From contig JAFVFL010000009.1 in the NCBI GenBank assembly GCA_017475555.1, forward strand, positions 31,373 through 95,372: a stretch of DNA of 64,000 bases. Reading direction: 5' to 3'. This document shows, in pieces, positions 57,156 through 64,000 of the stretch. The DNA is from Ruminococcus sp. (GTDB taxonomy: Bacteria; Bacillota; Clostridia; Oscillospirales; Ruminococcaceae). A program made the position numbers and the translations under genes. How positions within the stretch are numbered: the stretch's first letter is position 1; each line of letters starts with the position of its first letter. Under the pieces are notes generated by a model. The model saw nothing but the letters and a program-made list of their open reading frames with translations, was not told the DNA's origin and did not search any database.

Positions 57156-59732
57156 TCACAGTCTCGGATCGACCGGCTCACTCTCCATTGCAAGCACCCC
57201 GAAAACACACTCGTGTACCCGTGTGAGCGACTCATGACCGACAAAGCGGCTGAGTGCCTCTATACCAAGTGACAGCTCCTTCAGTGCAAGCTCCCTCTTT
57301 CTGGACAGCGAACGCTTCTTGAGCCTGCCAAGCCCGTATGGTGCAAGATACTCCGGCCCGTATATTATCCTCAGATACTCCCTTCCCCTGCACTTTACCG
57401 CAGGCTGGATAAGTCTCCCTCCGCTTCGTGCTATGTAGTCCTCCGGCTTTACGACCATTCCCTCGCCGCCGCTCTGGGTAAGCTCCGTCCACCACTGCAC
57501 TGCGATACCGACCTCCTCCGGGTCGTTCACGTTCACGGTAATATACGGCGTTGCGGTGAATATCACGTCCCAGTCTGTTATATATCTTCGCAGCGTCTCC
57601 ATGTGCCATACGTGCGGCTTATCTGTGAATACCGCCCCCTCACACGCAAGCAGGTGGAATGGTGCGATACGGATATCCTCCGGAGAGCCTACCCTGCCGC
57701 AGTAGCTGCTGTATGCCTTAACGTAATCCTCCATAGCACGGCGGCGGAACGATGTACGCTCAAGAAGAACGCTTATATCTGCATCGTGACCGCCGGAGCC
57801 GTCAGGGTCTGCGATATCATCTCTCGCTGCGGTCTGGTGCAGCAGCCTCTCAGCTGCCGAAAGCGAATGCACACCGGCATGACCGACCGGAGCGTAGTGC
57901 TCACGGATAAGTCCCTCCGCCTTTACCGACCATGGCAGAAGCTCAGTATCAAGGCATACCCAGTCCGTGCTGAAGCTATCCCAGAAGCCGCTCTTTTCAA
58001 GTGCAGTCCTGAGCCTGCCAAGAAGCACAGCCTCTGTGTCCCTGTCGTCAAAGAACCTCCTTCCGGTGCGGGTGTATATTATCCCGGCACTTCCGTCATC
58101 AACTCCGAAACGCTCCGCCGCACTCTCAGCACTCCGGCAGCATACAATTACAGCTCTTGAGCCCATGTGCTTCTTCTCGCAGACGACCCTCTCAACTCCA
58201 TTCCGCTTATAGTAGTCAAACGCCTCATAGGGGTGCTCCAGATAGTCCGGAAGTCCGCTCGTCTCACACGGCGACATCGTCGGCGGAAGATATATCAGCC
58301 ACCGGGGGTCTGCCGCAAAACGTGACATTATCTCAAAAGCCGCAGCTGAATTGTTCTCACGGATACGTATTCCCGGCGTGAGCTGTGTGTCAATGTGCAG
58401 CTCCCCGGTGAAATACTCCGCAGCAAGGGTGTCACTGTCCGGTGCAGACGGCTTTGCCATAGGCTTTCCCGGCTCTGCATATTTGCTGTGTGCCGGAACG
58501 CTTACAGTCTCGTTTTCAGGGTATCTCAGTGCCGTAAGACTTCCGCCGAATACGCAGCCGGTGTCGATACAGCAGGTGTTTCCTGCACGGTATACCTCCT
58601 CATACGGCGTATGCCCGTATACAACAAGTGCCTTTCCTGAATAGTCCGCAGCCCAGTCGAGCCGCACGGGGAATCCGTCGCTGTCAGTCTCACCGGTAAT
58701 ATCGCCGTAGAGACAAAATTTTCTGACCCTTGATGACGCACGCCCGATATACTCTGCCTTTATCCCGGCATGAGCGACTACAAGCTGTCCGCCGTCAAGG
58801 ACATAGTGGCTTACGAGCGAATCAAGAAAATCCGCCGTCTCTGCCCTGAACTCCTCTGTCTCCCGGTCAAGCTCCGCCGCAGTTATCTCAAGTCCGTGCT
58901 TTACCTGAACGTTTCTCCTCCGGAGATACTTCACAAGCTTTACGTCGTGATTTCCCGGTACAGCAAGTGCATTCCCGGAGCGTACCATTGCCATGACGAG
59001 CCGCAGTACCTTCACATTCTCCGGGCCTCTGTCACAGAGATCTCCGATAAAAACTGCTTTTCTGCCGTCAGGGTGTACCGGTATCCCGTCCGGGTCATCT
59101 TTGTAGCCGAGCCTGCAAAGCAGCTCCCTCAGCTCAGCGTAGCAGCCGTGGATATCACCGATGATATCGAACGGGCCATGCTCCTCACGCTTGTCGTTCC
59201 ACATTTTTGTCCGGACTATCTCCGCTGAATCTATCTCCTCCTGCGTTGTCAGGTGGTGAACGAAACGAAAGCCCTCGCCCCTCAGCTTGCTGACGGACTG
59301 TCTTACGCCGGAAAGCTGCCGCCTTACCGCTGATACCGGAACTCCCCCGCTGCCCCGGTCAGTTCTTGACTCTCTCCGCTCCATTACGATCTTCTCCGGC
59401 GGGTCGAGCACGATCACTGCGGCATGAAGGTCGTTCTGCTTTGCAATATCTATAAGTGCCGCCCGGTCACGCTTTTGTGCATTCGTAGCATCGATCACGG
59501 TCAGCCTCATACGCTTCAGTCTCCGGTCGGCAGTCTCATGCAGAAGCTCAAATGCATCCGCACTTGCCGACATATCATTCTCATCGCCGGAAACAAGCTC
59601 CCTGAACCGGTCGGAGGAAAGTATCTCGCCGGCGGAAAAATGCTTCCGTGCAAAGGTCGTTTTACCAGCCCCGCTCGCACCCATGAGAAGTACAAGGCAC
59701 ACCTCCGGCAGCTCTATCCTGTTTATCTGCAT
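57156..59732 (-). CDS. pnkp: Polynucleotide kinase-phosphatase/ligase (bacterial Pnkp)
   Basis: Pnkp repairs broken RNA, working with Hen1. The 858-residue product has three domains: a 5'-kinase with P-loop GASGAGKT (18-25); a binuclear metallophosphoesterase with GDIHGC (192), GDLCDRGP (230), GNHD (260), HAGI and YGHTP; and a C-terminal ligase/adenylyltransferase with KHMG (Lys 521) as nucleotidyl-lysine motif and C-terminal VVKPEDY. It heals 2',3'-cyclic phosphate and 5'-OH ends, then seals them in concert with Hen1. Its ATG 59732 lies within the end of hen1 (10-nt overlap), so the two are coupled. Length is as expected. Confidence 0.95.
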   Translation of the reverse strand: MQINRIELPEVCLVLLMGASGAGKTTFARKHFSAGEILSSDRFRELVSGDENDMSASADAFELLHETADRRLKRMRLTVIDATNAQKRDRAALIDIAKQNDLHAAVIVLDPPEKIVMERRESRTDRGSGGVPVSAVRRQLSGVRQSVSKLRGEGFRFVHHLTTQEEIDSAEIVRTKMWNDKREEHGPFDIIGDIHGCYAELRELLCRLGYKDDPDGIPVHPDGRKAVFIGDLCDRGPENVKVLRLVMAMVRSGNALAVPGNHDVKLVKYLRRRNVQVKHGLEITAAELDRETEEFRAETADFLDSLVSHYVLDGGQLVVAHAGIKAEYIGRASSRVRKFCLYGDITGETDSDGFPVRLDWAADYSGKALVVYGHTPYEEVYRAGNTCCIDTGCVFGGSLTALRYPENETVSVPAHSKYAEPGKPMAKPSAPDSDTLAAEYFTGELHIDTQLTPGIRIRENNSAAAFEIMSRFAADPRWLIYLPPTMSPCETSGLPDYLEHPYEAFDYYKRNGVERVVCEKKHMGSRAVIVCCRSAESAAERFGVDDGSAGIIYTRTGRRFFDDRDTEAVLLGRLRTALEKSGFWDSFSTDWVCLDTELLPWSVKAEGLIREHYAPVGHAGVHSLSAAERLLHQTAARDDIADPDGSGGHDADISVLLERTSFRRRAMEDYVKAYSSYCGRVGSPEDIRIAPFHLLACEGAVFTDKPHVWHMETLRRYITDWDVIFTATPYITVNVNDPEEVGIAVQWWTELTQSGGEGMVVKPEDYIARSGGRLIQPAVKCRGREYLRIIYGPEYLAPYGLGRLKKRSLSRKRELALKELSLGIEALSRFVGHESLTRVHECVFGVLAMESEPVDPRL

Positions 59733-61120
59733 TTTGTGAACACTCCCATCTGTGACGGCATACCCAAGCCCTCTGACTCATCACCTATGCCGCTTATTTC
59801 TGCTGTGTATCCGTATTCGCTGCAAATCCTCTCTGCCCAGCTCAGAAATTCGCTGCGTGACCACTCGAATCTGTGGTCGCTGTGCCGAAGCTCTCCCCCG
59901 GACAGGAACTCATAGTTATCATTGTAATCCCGGTTCGGCGTAGTGATAATAACGACCGCCGGAGCTGCCGTGCCGAAGAGAACCTTCTCAAATGCACCGA
60001 GCCGTGAAAGGTCGATATGCTCGATGACCTCAGCACATACCGCACAGTCATAGCCCGAAAACCGCTTGTCAGTATAGGTCAGTGAGCCGTGCATAAGGGT
60101 CAGCTTGCTCTGCTGATATTCCGGAAGAGATGCAAAACGCTTCTTCGCCCGGTCAAGTGCAGATACAGATATATCCGCTGCACCGACACGCTTCAGCTGC
60201 TGCTCCCTCAGAAGAAGCTCCGTGAGCCGTCCCTCTCCGCAGCCGAGGTCAATAACGCTTGCCGAACCTGATGCGAGAACTGCCGCCCGGACAGCCTCAT
60301 ATCTCCGGGTATTGAGAGGGATATGCTTCGTGGAGCTATCCTCGTTCTCCGCTGTATTACTGTCGGTCGGAACACCGGTATCTTCTGTATCTGCTGCTGC
60401 CTCATCGAGCCGCTCAAGAGCCTCCCTTGCGTAGTCACGCTTCATCATGAAGCTGCGGTAAAGGATCTTATTCCGTGCAGGATGTGTACTGAGCCAGCTG
60501 CCGCCGTGTGAGATCATTTTATCTATCTCGCTCTCGTCTACATAGTAATGCTTTCGGCTGAACGCCGGTATAAGCACGTAGAGGTGTTCAAGCAGCTCTG
60601 AAAGACGGACGGAGCCTGAAATAGTCAGGTCTATGTACGGGCTTTTCCCCCACTCCGGAAAAGCATCGCTGACCTGCTCACGCTCAACAGTTACGCTGTA
60701 GCCGAGCGGTGCAAAGAAATCATGCGGAAGACTGTCATCAGTACATGGGAGCATATACACATGAGCGGTAAGGCAGAGCTGCGACTGTGCAAGCTCCGGC
60801 ATTTTATCGCACCTGCCGCTCATTGCAGTGCCAAAAACCCTGTTCAGTGCCGTACACAGGAATGATGACGAGGTGTACGGCCGGTCATTAAGGTAATCAA
60901 ACAGCCCCGGATTCTTTGCTGCAAGTCTGCCCTTTGAAAGCTCAGTCGGGTCGATATCGAGCAGAAGTGCTGCTGTAGTCCGTGTGTCGGAGACCTCCGG
61001 GTAAAAAACATAGGCAGTACCGAGGTTCAGCTCATATTTCTGGACTTTATATGGATTCTTATGCAGAAGATACCCAAGATCTTGCGTATCCCTGCCGTCA
61101 TATGTTATAGTGAGCAGCAT
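59723..61120 (-). CDS. hen1: 3'-terminal RNA ribose 2'-O-methyltransferase Hen1
   Basis: Bacterial Hen1 methylates the 3'-terminal ribose at the break before Pnkp seals it, so the repaired site resists the same ribotoxin. The 465-residue product has the Pnkp-activating N-terminal domain (MLLTITYDGRDTQDLGYLLHKNP...) and a C-terminal methyltransferase with VIDLGCGEGRLTELLL (SAM) and the metal-binding CAEVIEHID Glu-Glu-His cluster, then VVIITTPNRDYN. ATG 61120 gives 8 nt from AAGGAG and the usual MLLTI start; ATG 61126 is too close to it. First gene of hen1-pnkp. Confidence 0.94.
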   Translation of the reverse strand: MLLTITYDGRDTQDLGYLLHKNPYKVQKYELNLGTAYVFYPEVSDTRTTAALLLDIDPTELSKGRLAAKNPGLFDYLNDRPYTSSSFLCTALNRVFGTAMSGRCDKMPELAQSQLCLTAHVYMLPCTDDSLPHDFFAPLGYSVTVEREQVSDAFPEWGKSPYIDLTISGSVRLSELLEHLYVLIPAFSRKHYYVDESEIDKMISHGGSWLSTHPARNKILYRSFMMKRDYAREALERLDEAAADTEDTGVPTDSNTAENEDSSTKHIPLNTRRYEAVRAAVLASGSASVIDLGCGEGRLTELLLREQQLKRVGAADISVSALDRAKKRFASLPEYQQSKLTLMHGSLTYTDKRFSGYDCAVCAEVIEHIDLSRLGAFEKVLFGTAAPAVVIITTPNRDYNDNYEFLSGGELRHSDHRFEWSRSEFLSWAERICSEYGYTAEISGIGDESEGLGMPSQMGVFTKCR

Positions 61121-61219
61121 TTTCATAGCTCCTTTCTGGATTATGTTTTTATGATAGCATTATTTCCCGGCGAAATCACTTAAAAAAATTTGCGAGGATA
61201 TGAGATCCTCACGGCAGGG

Positions 61220-61248
61220 TTGACTGCTTTATGTCAATGTGATATGAT
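61220..61248 (+). promoter_or_regulatory. Promoter of the 94-residue hypothetical gene
   Basis: TTGACT (61220-61225) and TATGAT (61243-61248), 17-bp spacer, start near 61255. Confidence 0.7.
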
Positions 61249-61337
61249 AATACTGTAGGAGAAACGATTGTACAAAAAGTAAACCCTGTGTGCGGAACGG
61301 AATGAGGCTGCACGCAGAAAAGCAGGAGGAGATAAAA

Positions 61338-61622
61338 ATGATTCAATCCTATGATTTCTTAATACACGCATATCGTAACGAAATATTTCGTCAGGAAATA
61401 AACAAGCATATTCTTATGAATGAGGATAGTGAATTGACACATTATAGTGCTTTGCTTAAATTCGACAGCAAAAACAGAATTATAAGAGAATTTCCGCTTG
61501 AGGGAGCAACATTTGCTTGTAAGATAATCCCAATGGAAATCAGCTATGATGATTTTTTAGCTATGATGAACGGTGATGATACTTTACCTTTGCTTGAATC
61601 AGCTTGTAAGTTTCTTGAATAA
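61338..61622 (+). CDS. 94-residue hypothetical protein
   Basis: The product starts MIQSYDFLIHAYRNEIFRQEINKHI and contains DSELTHYSALLKFDSKNRIIREFPLEG and a hydrophobic-acidic end, MEISYDDFLAMM. No signal peptide, membrane segment or recognised domain is visible. Its base composition is more AT-rich than the neighbouring repair genes. ATG 61338 is preceded by AGGAGGAGA. A promoter and a terminator bracket it as a single unit. It lies between hen1 and the mobile element; whether it belongs to the element is uncertain. Confidence 0.65.
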   Translation: MIQSYDFLIHAYRNEIFRQEINKHILMNEDSELTHYSALLKFDSKNRIIREFPLEGATFACKIIPMEISYDDFLAMMNGDDTLPLLESACKFLE

Positions 61623-61629
61623 TACAAAA

Positions 61630-61672
61630 AGAGCTATCCGATTCATAACTTGAATCAGATAGCTCTAATCTT
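61630..61672 (+). terminator. Terminator of the 94-residue gene
   Basis: AGAGCTATCCGATTCA (61630-61645) pairs with TGAATCAGATAGCTCT (61651-61666) with one mismatch pair, followed by AATCTTTT. Confidence 0.85.
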
Positions 61673-61694
61673 TTCAGACAATATTTATATCACT

Positions 61695-61731
61695 GTTGCC
61701 GATAATCGAGAATTGTTGCCAAATCGTTGCC
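61695..61731 (+). repeat. Three GTTGCC repeats at the edge of the mobile segment
   Basis: GTTGCC occurs at 61695-61700, 61715-61720 and 61726-61731, spaced 20 and 11 bp. They lie between the chromosomal hypothetical gene and the mobile element. They could be recombinase arm sites or part of an attachment site, but no integrase gene is present in the window to test this. Confidence 0.35.
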
Positions 61732-61800
61732 ATTCAGAGTATCTATACCACGAAAAGCACGATATTACGCTGTTTTAGCATTCTTTAAGATAAATACAAT

Positions 61801-61840
61801 AAGGACGATGCCTTGCGCTCAAGCGTTAGGTATCGCCCTT
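61801..61840 (-). terminator. Long hairpin after the TnpV-like gene
   Basis: AAGGACGATGCCTTGCGCT (61801-61819) pairs with AGCGTTAGGTATCGCCCTT (61822-61840), with two mismatch positions. On the reverse strand it follows the stop of the gene at 61858 and runs into ATTGTATTT. It is probably the terminator of the relaxase unit, or the boundary of the element. Confidence 0.6.
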
Positions 61841-61857
61841 ATTAGGAAATTATAGCA

Positions 61858-62262
61858 TTATATATACACCATAGCCGCATACGCAGGCTCTCTCGCACAT
61901 AGGCGATCCATGTTCTCCAACCCCCTCGCCTTCGCAAGATCACCGACCGCCACAGCTCTGAGATACTCTGTATCATTTTCAAGCATCTTGCTGACCTGAC
62001 GTTCCACCGCTTCAGTAACGGAACGGTCAAGGTCAGTCAAATAGCTGAGTATCGTACCCTCATTGACGAGCTTTCTCAGCCTTGCAGGACGGTACTCTGC
62101 CGAGTAGTGCAGATGATACTTGATATGCTCGGAGCTGAACGTAGTCACGCTCGGCTCGGCATCGGCGGTGTTGTAAGTGACGGTAAGTGCATCGGTGTCA
62201 AGCACCCATACGGGCTTGTTATTGCCATTCACCTGAACCTTATCTTTGCTTCTAATAATCAT
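61858..62262 (-). CDS. TnpV-like accessory protein
   Basis: The 134-residue product has an N-terminal beta-rich half (MIIRSKDKVQVNGNNKPVWVLD...) and a helical C-terminal half (RLRKLVNEGTILSYLTDLDRSVTEAVERQVSKM...GLENMDRLCAREPAYAAMVYI). The second half resembles the TnpV family of transposon-encoded proteins in pattern and length; this is a visual match only. It follows the relaxase gene by 13 nt and is probably co-transcribed. Function unknown; the family is common in mobile elements of gut Firmicutes. Confidence 0.5.
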   Translation of the reverse strand: MIIRSKDKVQVNGNNKPVWVLDTDALTVTYNTADAEPSVTTFSSEHIKYHLHYSAEYRPARLRKLVNEGTILSYLTDLDRSVTEAVERQVSKMLENDTEYLRAVAVGDLAKARGLENMDRLCAREPAYAAMVYI

Positions 62263-62275
62263 AACATTATCCTCC

Positions 62276-63475
62276 TTATTCCAAAGTCTTGTTTTTGGTA
62301 GTGCTGTTGTATCTGAACTGCTGATAGTCGGAACTCAATCCGCAGGCAGAAATGAAAGCCTTAGCCTTTCTCAACTCACGGGAAAGCTCGTCCTCACGGC
62401 TGATGCGTTTAGCTTCCTTTTTCATCTTCTCACGGGTGAACAGTCCTTTTTCTTCCTCTGCTTTTTTGTAGGCTGCAAGCTCCGAGGAAACTGCCGATAA
62501 CTGCGTTTTCATTGCATCGCGCTCCTGCACCGCCGTGTCATGCTCCGCTTTGAGCTTTTTCGTGGACTTGACCATAGCCACATACTTTTTGGCGGTGTCG
62601 CTGAGCGTATCATAGTCCTCTTTTGCGAGTGTGACCTTTTTACCGAACATCGACTCCTTGGCTTCAATACCCTCGATCTCATCGAGCTTGACTTTCTTCT
62701 TTGCCGCCTTGTCAAGTTCAGCTTGGGCTTCATCACGCTCGGAAAGAGCCTGTGCCTTTTCCTCATTCAACCGCCTGATCTCATCCTCATGCTCACCATA
62801 TTCCTCAACTGTGTAGCTGTAACCTCTGGACTTCTTCGGCTCGCTGATCTCAATGCCATGGGCGTTGCAAATATCCCTCAGAACTTCCCACTCACGGAGC
62901 CGCCAACGGTTGTTGGAGTGAGCGTCATTTTCAAAGCCCATTTCATCGAGCGCTTTGTTCTTTGCGTTGCGAACTTCAAGACCTCTGCTGTAATGTCCGA
63001 GAGGGATATAGTCTATGTGCAAATGCGGCGTGGCTTCATCGAGGTGCATCACGGCATTGAAGACATAGAGGTTAGGATTTCTCGCCTGAAAGCCCTCCAT
63101 ATATTCACGCAAACACTCAGCCGTGATCTCAGCATCGGGAGTGCCGACAGCCGAGTCATTTTTCGTGCCAATGTAGACGAGGTGTTCGTAGAAACTTTTC
63201 TGCTTGTTTGCACCCTCGATCACACTCTTACTCGGCGGACGGTTGAACAGGTGTTCAAAATAGTCGCTGATCTTGCGGTCATTTCTTTTCTGACGAGCGT
63301 TGTATCTCTCTACCGCTTCATCGAAAAGGTTGTGATACGTTTCACCCAAGTCCTGCTGAACAAAAATGATGTTATCAGGTGTCCTGAGTGGGTCGATATT
63401 CTTGGCAGTAAACTCTCGGTTGTTATGTGAAAGGCTGCCTTTGCCCTCGCACATCGAGATAGATTTTGTACTCAT
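62276..63475 (-). CDS. MobV-family relaxase (Mob/Pre)
   Basis: The 399-residue product is a plasmid mobilization/recombination relaxase. It nicks oriT and starts rolling transfer. The N-terminal domain (1-200) includes the three-histidine motif MHLDEATPHLHIDYIPL (H144, H151, H153, with D146 and E147 nearby). The second half is a long coiled coil (about 225-345) rich in E, K and A. It lacks type IV secretion genes here, so transfer would need a helper. The start at 63475 follows AAAAGGAGA. The candidate oriT lies directly upstream. Confidence 0.92.
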   Translation of the reverse strand: MSTKSISMCEGKGSLSHNNREFTAKNIDPLRTPDNIIFVQQDLGETYHNLFDEAVERYNARQKRNDRKISDYFEHLFNRPPSKSVIEGANKQKSFYEHLVYIGTKNDSAVGTPDAEITAECLREYMEGFQARNPNLYVFNAVMHLDEATPHLHIDYIPLGHYSRGLEVRNAKNKALDEMGFENDAHSNNRWRLREWEVLRDICNAHGIEISEPKKSRGYSYTVEEYGEHEDEIRRLNEEKAQALSERDEAQAELDKAAKKKVKLDEIEGIEAKESMFGKKVTLAKEDYDTLSDTAKKYVAMVKSTKKLKAEHDTAVQERDAMKTQLSAVSSELAAYKKAEEEKGLFTREKMKKEAKRISREDELSRELRKAKAFISACGLSSDYQQFRYNSTTKNKTLE

Positions 63476-63522
63476 AAAATGTCTCCTTTTATATCTATAT
63501 CTGAACCCTCTGACGAGGGATA

Positions 63523-63710
63523 ATCATACGCATAAGGCTCACCGCCTATGCGATGATGAGCGCCCTTGATGGGCTTTGGAATTGGCTTGCAACGATAAGT
63601 ATATCGGCAACCCAAACGGCTCGAAGAGCCGGAATTTACTTGCGGTGCGCCGCCAGTAACCCCTAAGCACTTTTGACAGCCTATTCGGACTATCAAAAAT
63701 GCTTATGGGG
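63523..63710. other. Candidate oriT: three inverted repeats upstream of the relaxase gene
   Basis: Between the relaxase start and 63710 there are three inverted repeats: ATCAT-CGCATA...TATGCG-ATGAT (63523-63557), CGGCTC-GAA-GAGCCG (63617-63631) and CCCCTAAGCACTTTTGACAG paired imperfectly with CTATCAAAAATGCTTATGGGG (63660-63710). Stem-loops immediately ahead of a mobV gene are the normal position for its nick site. The exact nick cannot be placed from sequence alone. The rest of the gap to 63909 contains a perfect AAATTT-centred palindrome (63828-63849). Confidence 0.5.
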
Positions 63711-63827
63711 CTCTGCGAGGCTGAAACGGCTGACGGAGCAGCCAAAATTGTGGACATAGTAATGCCAAAATCTGCACTACATTTTTCAAAAATCCGCATT
63801 ACTTTTTTTGGAAAAACATCGCAGAAG

Positions 63828-63849
63828 TTTTACTCAAATTTGAGTAAAA
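63828..63849. repeat. Perfect 22-bp palindrome
   Basis: TTTTACTCAAA (63828-63838) is followed at once by its complement TTTGAGTAAAA (63839-63849). It could be a repressor operator or a terminator with tails on both strands. A second, shorter CTCA...TGAG pair lies nearby (63882-63890). Confidence 0.6.
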
Positions 63850-63909
63850 GCCTACGCGGATTTTGATTAAATTAACCCACTCAAAAATGAGCAAGTTCAC
63901 TTCTCTGAA

Positions 63910-64000
63910 TCAGAACGGCGGCTCCTCCTCGACATCGAGAGTTTCGAGCAAATATTCTATCTCTTTTTCATAGAGATAGCTCTCATATCCGTCGATGTAG
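63910..64000 (-). CDS. C-terminal end of an unidentified mobile-element protein
   Basis: A reverse-strand frame enters from the window edge and ends at TGA 63910. The visible 29 residues include YESYLYEKEIEYLLETL and end DVEEEPPF. The final acidic stretch with a terminal Phe resembles the tip of single-stranded DNA-binding proteins, but too little is present to name it. Its start and most of its sequence are outside the window. Confidence 0.4.
   Translation of the reverse strand, partial: YIDGYESYLYEKEIEYLLETLDVEEEPPF

Noticed and set aside
62540..63430. Forward-strand open frame of 296 codons opposite the relaxase gene
   Set aside because: The reverse frame encodes a relaxase with its histidine motif; the forward frame shows no family features and is a by-product of codon bias.
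63539..63799. Reverse-strand open frame of 86 codons covering the oriT-like repeats
   Set aside because: It spans the inverted repeats, lacks a ribosome binding site and has no protein-like composition.

Overview
The window looks like a chromosomal segment from a fibre-degrading gut or rumen member of the Clostridia, closest in character to Ruminococcus, probably R. flavefaciens. Three secreted proteins carry R. flavefaciens-type dockerins. One has the modular order GH11 - CBM22 - dockerin - CBM22 - CE4 polysaccharide deacetylase. A forespore protein (SpoVAC), pyruvate:ferredoxin oxidoreductase, the HydE maturase, T-boxes and THF, SAM and TPP riboswitches fit an anaerobic spore-forming Firmicute. 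Promoters are strikingly regular: almost every transcription unit has a consensus-like -35/-10 pair 17 bp apart.

Layout. 1-5.6 kb: 5' part of nifJ, a candidate small RNA, spoVAC, then nadB - RlaP-like nucleotidyltransferase - nadC and a zinc-ribbon protein. 5.6-14 kb: the xylanase/deacetylase, an AraC regulator with a DIP1984 protein, a structured intergenic region, and a dockerin protein of the Cthe_2159 type behind three phased TTAAGA repeats. 14-21 kb: complete trpEGDCFBA operon behind a T-box. 21-28.3 kb: ftsH, a SleB-type hydrolase, a degenerate GGDEF protein and a BspA-like LRR protein. 28.3-43 kb: fourteen co-directional genes with gaps of about 35 nt or less, mixing ilvD, leuCD, leuB, ilvA, ridA and nadA with hydE, two U32-like paralogues, a sialate O-acetylesterase, a lipoprotein and a DUF815 ATPase. 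43-49 kb: ilvBNC behind a leader-peptide attenuator, and leuA behind a T-box. 49-57 kb: folT-folC (THF riboswitch), a DUF4874/DUF4832 dockerin protein, metK (SAM-I riboswitch), a 46-residue membrane protein, another small membrane protein, and thiT (TPP riboswitch). 57-61 kb: a Hen1-Pnkp RNA repair pair. 61.7-64 kb: the edge of a mobilizable element with a MobV relaxase and oriT-like inverted repeats.

The dominant theme is biosynthesis (tryptophan, branched-chain amino acids, NAD, folate, SAM, thiamine uptake), with nearly every pathway under its own RNA-level control. The most unusual signal is the ilvB leader. It encodes a 36-residue peptide with five consecutive Ile codons, followed by competing hairpins and a terminator, in a genome that uses T-boxes for trp and leu. 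An inverted repeat straddling the ilv promoter could hide the leader's ribosome binding site only in transcripts that read through from leuA. Other items worth following are the structured RNA-like region at 10.24-10.52 kb, the phased operator at 10.55 kb, and a roughly 120-nt terminator-ended small RNA with an anti-Shine-Dalgarno stretch near 1.07 kb.
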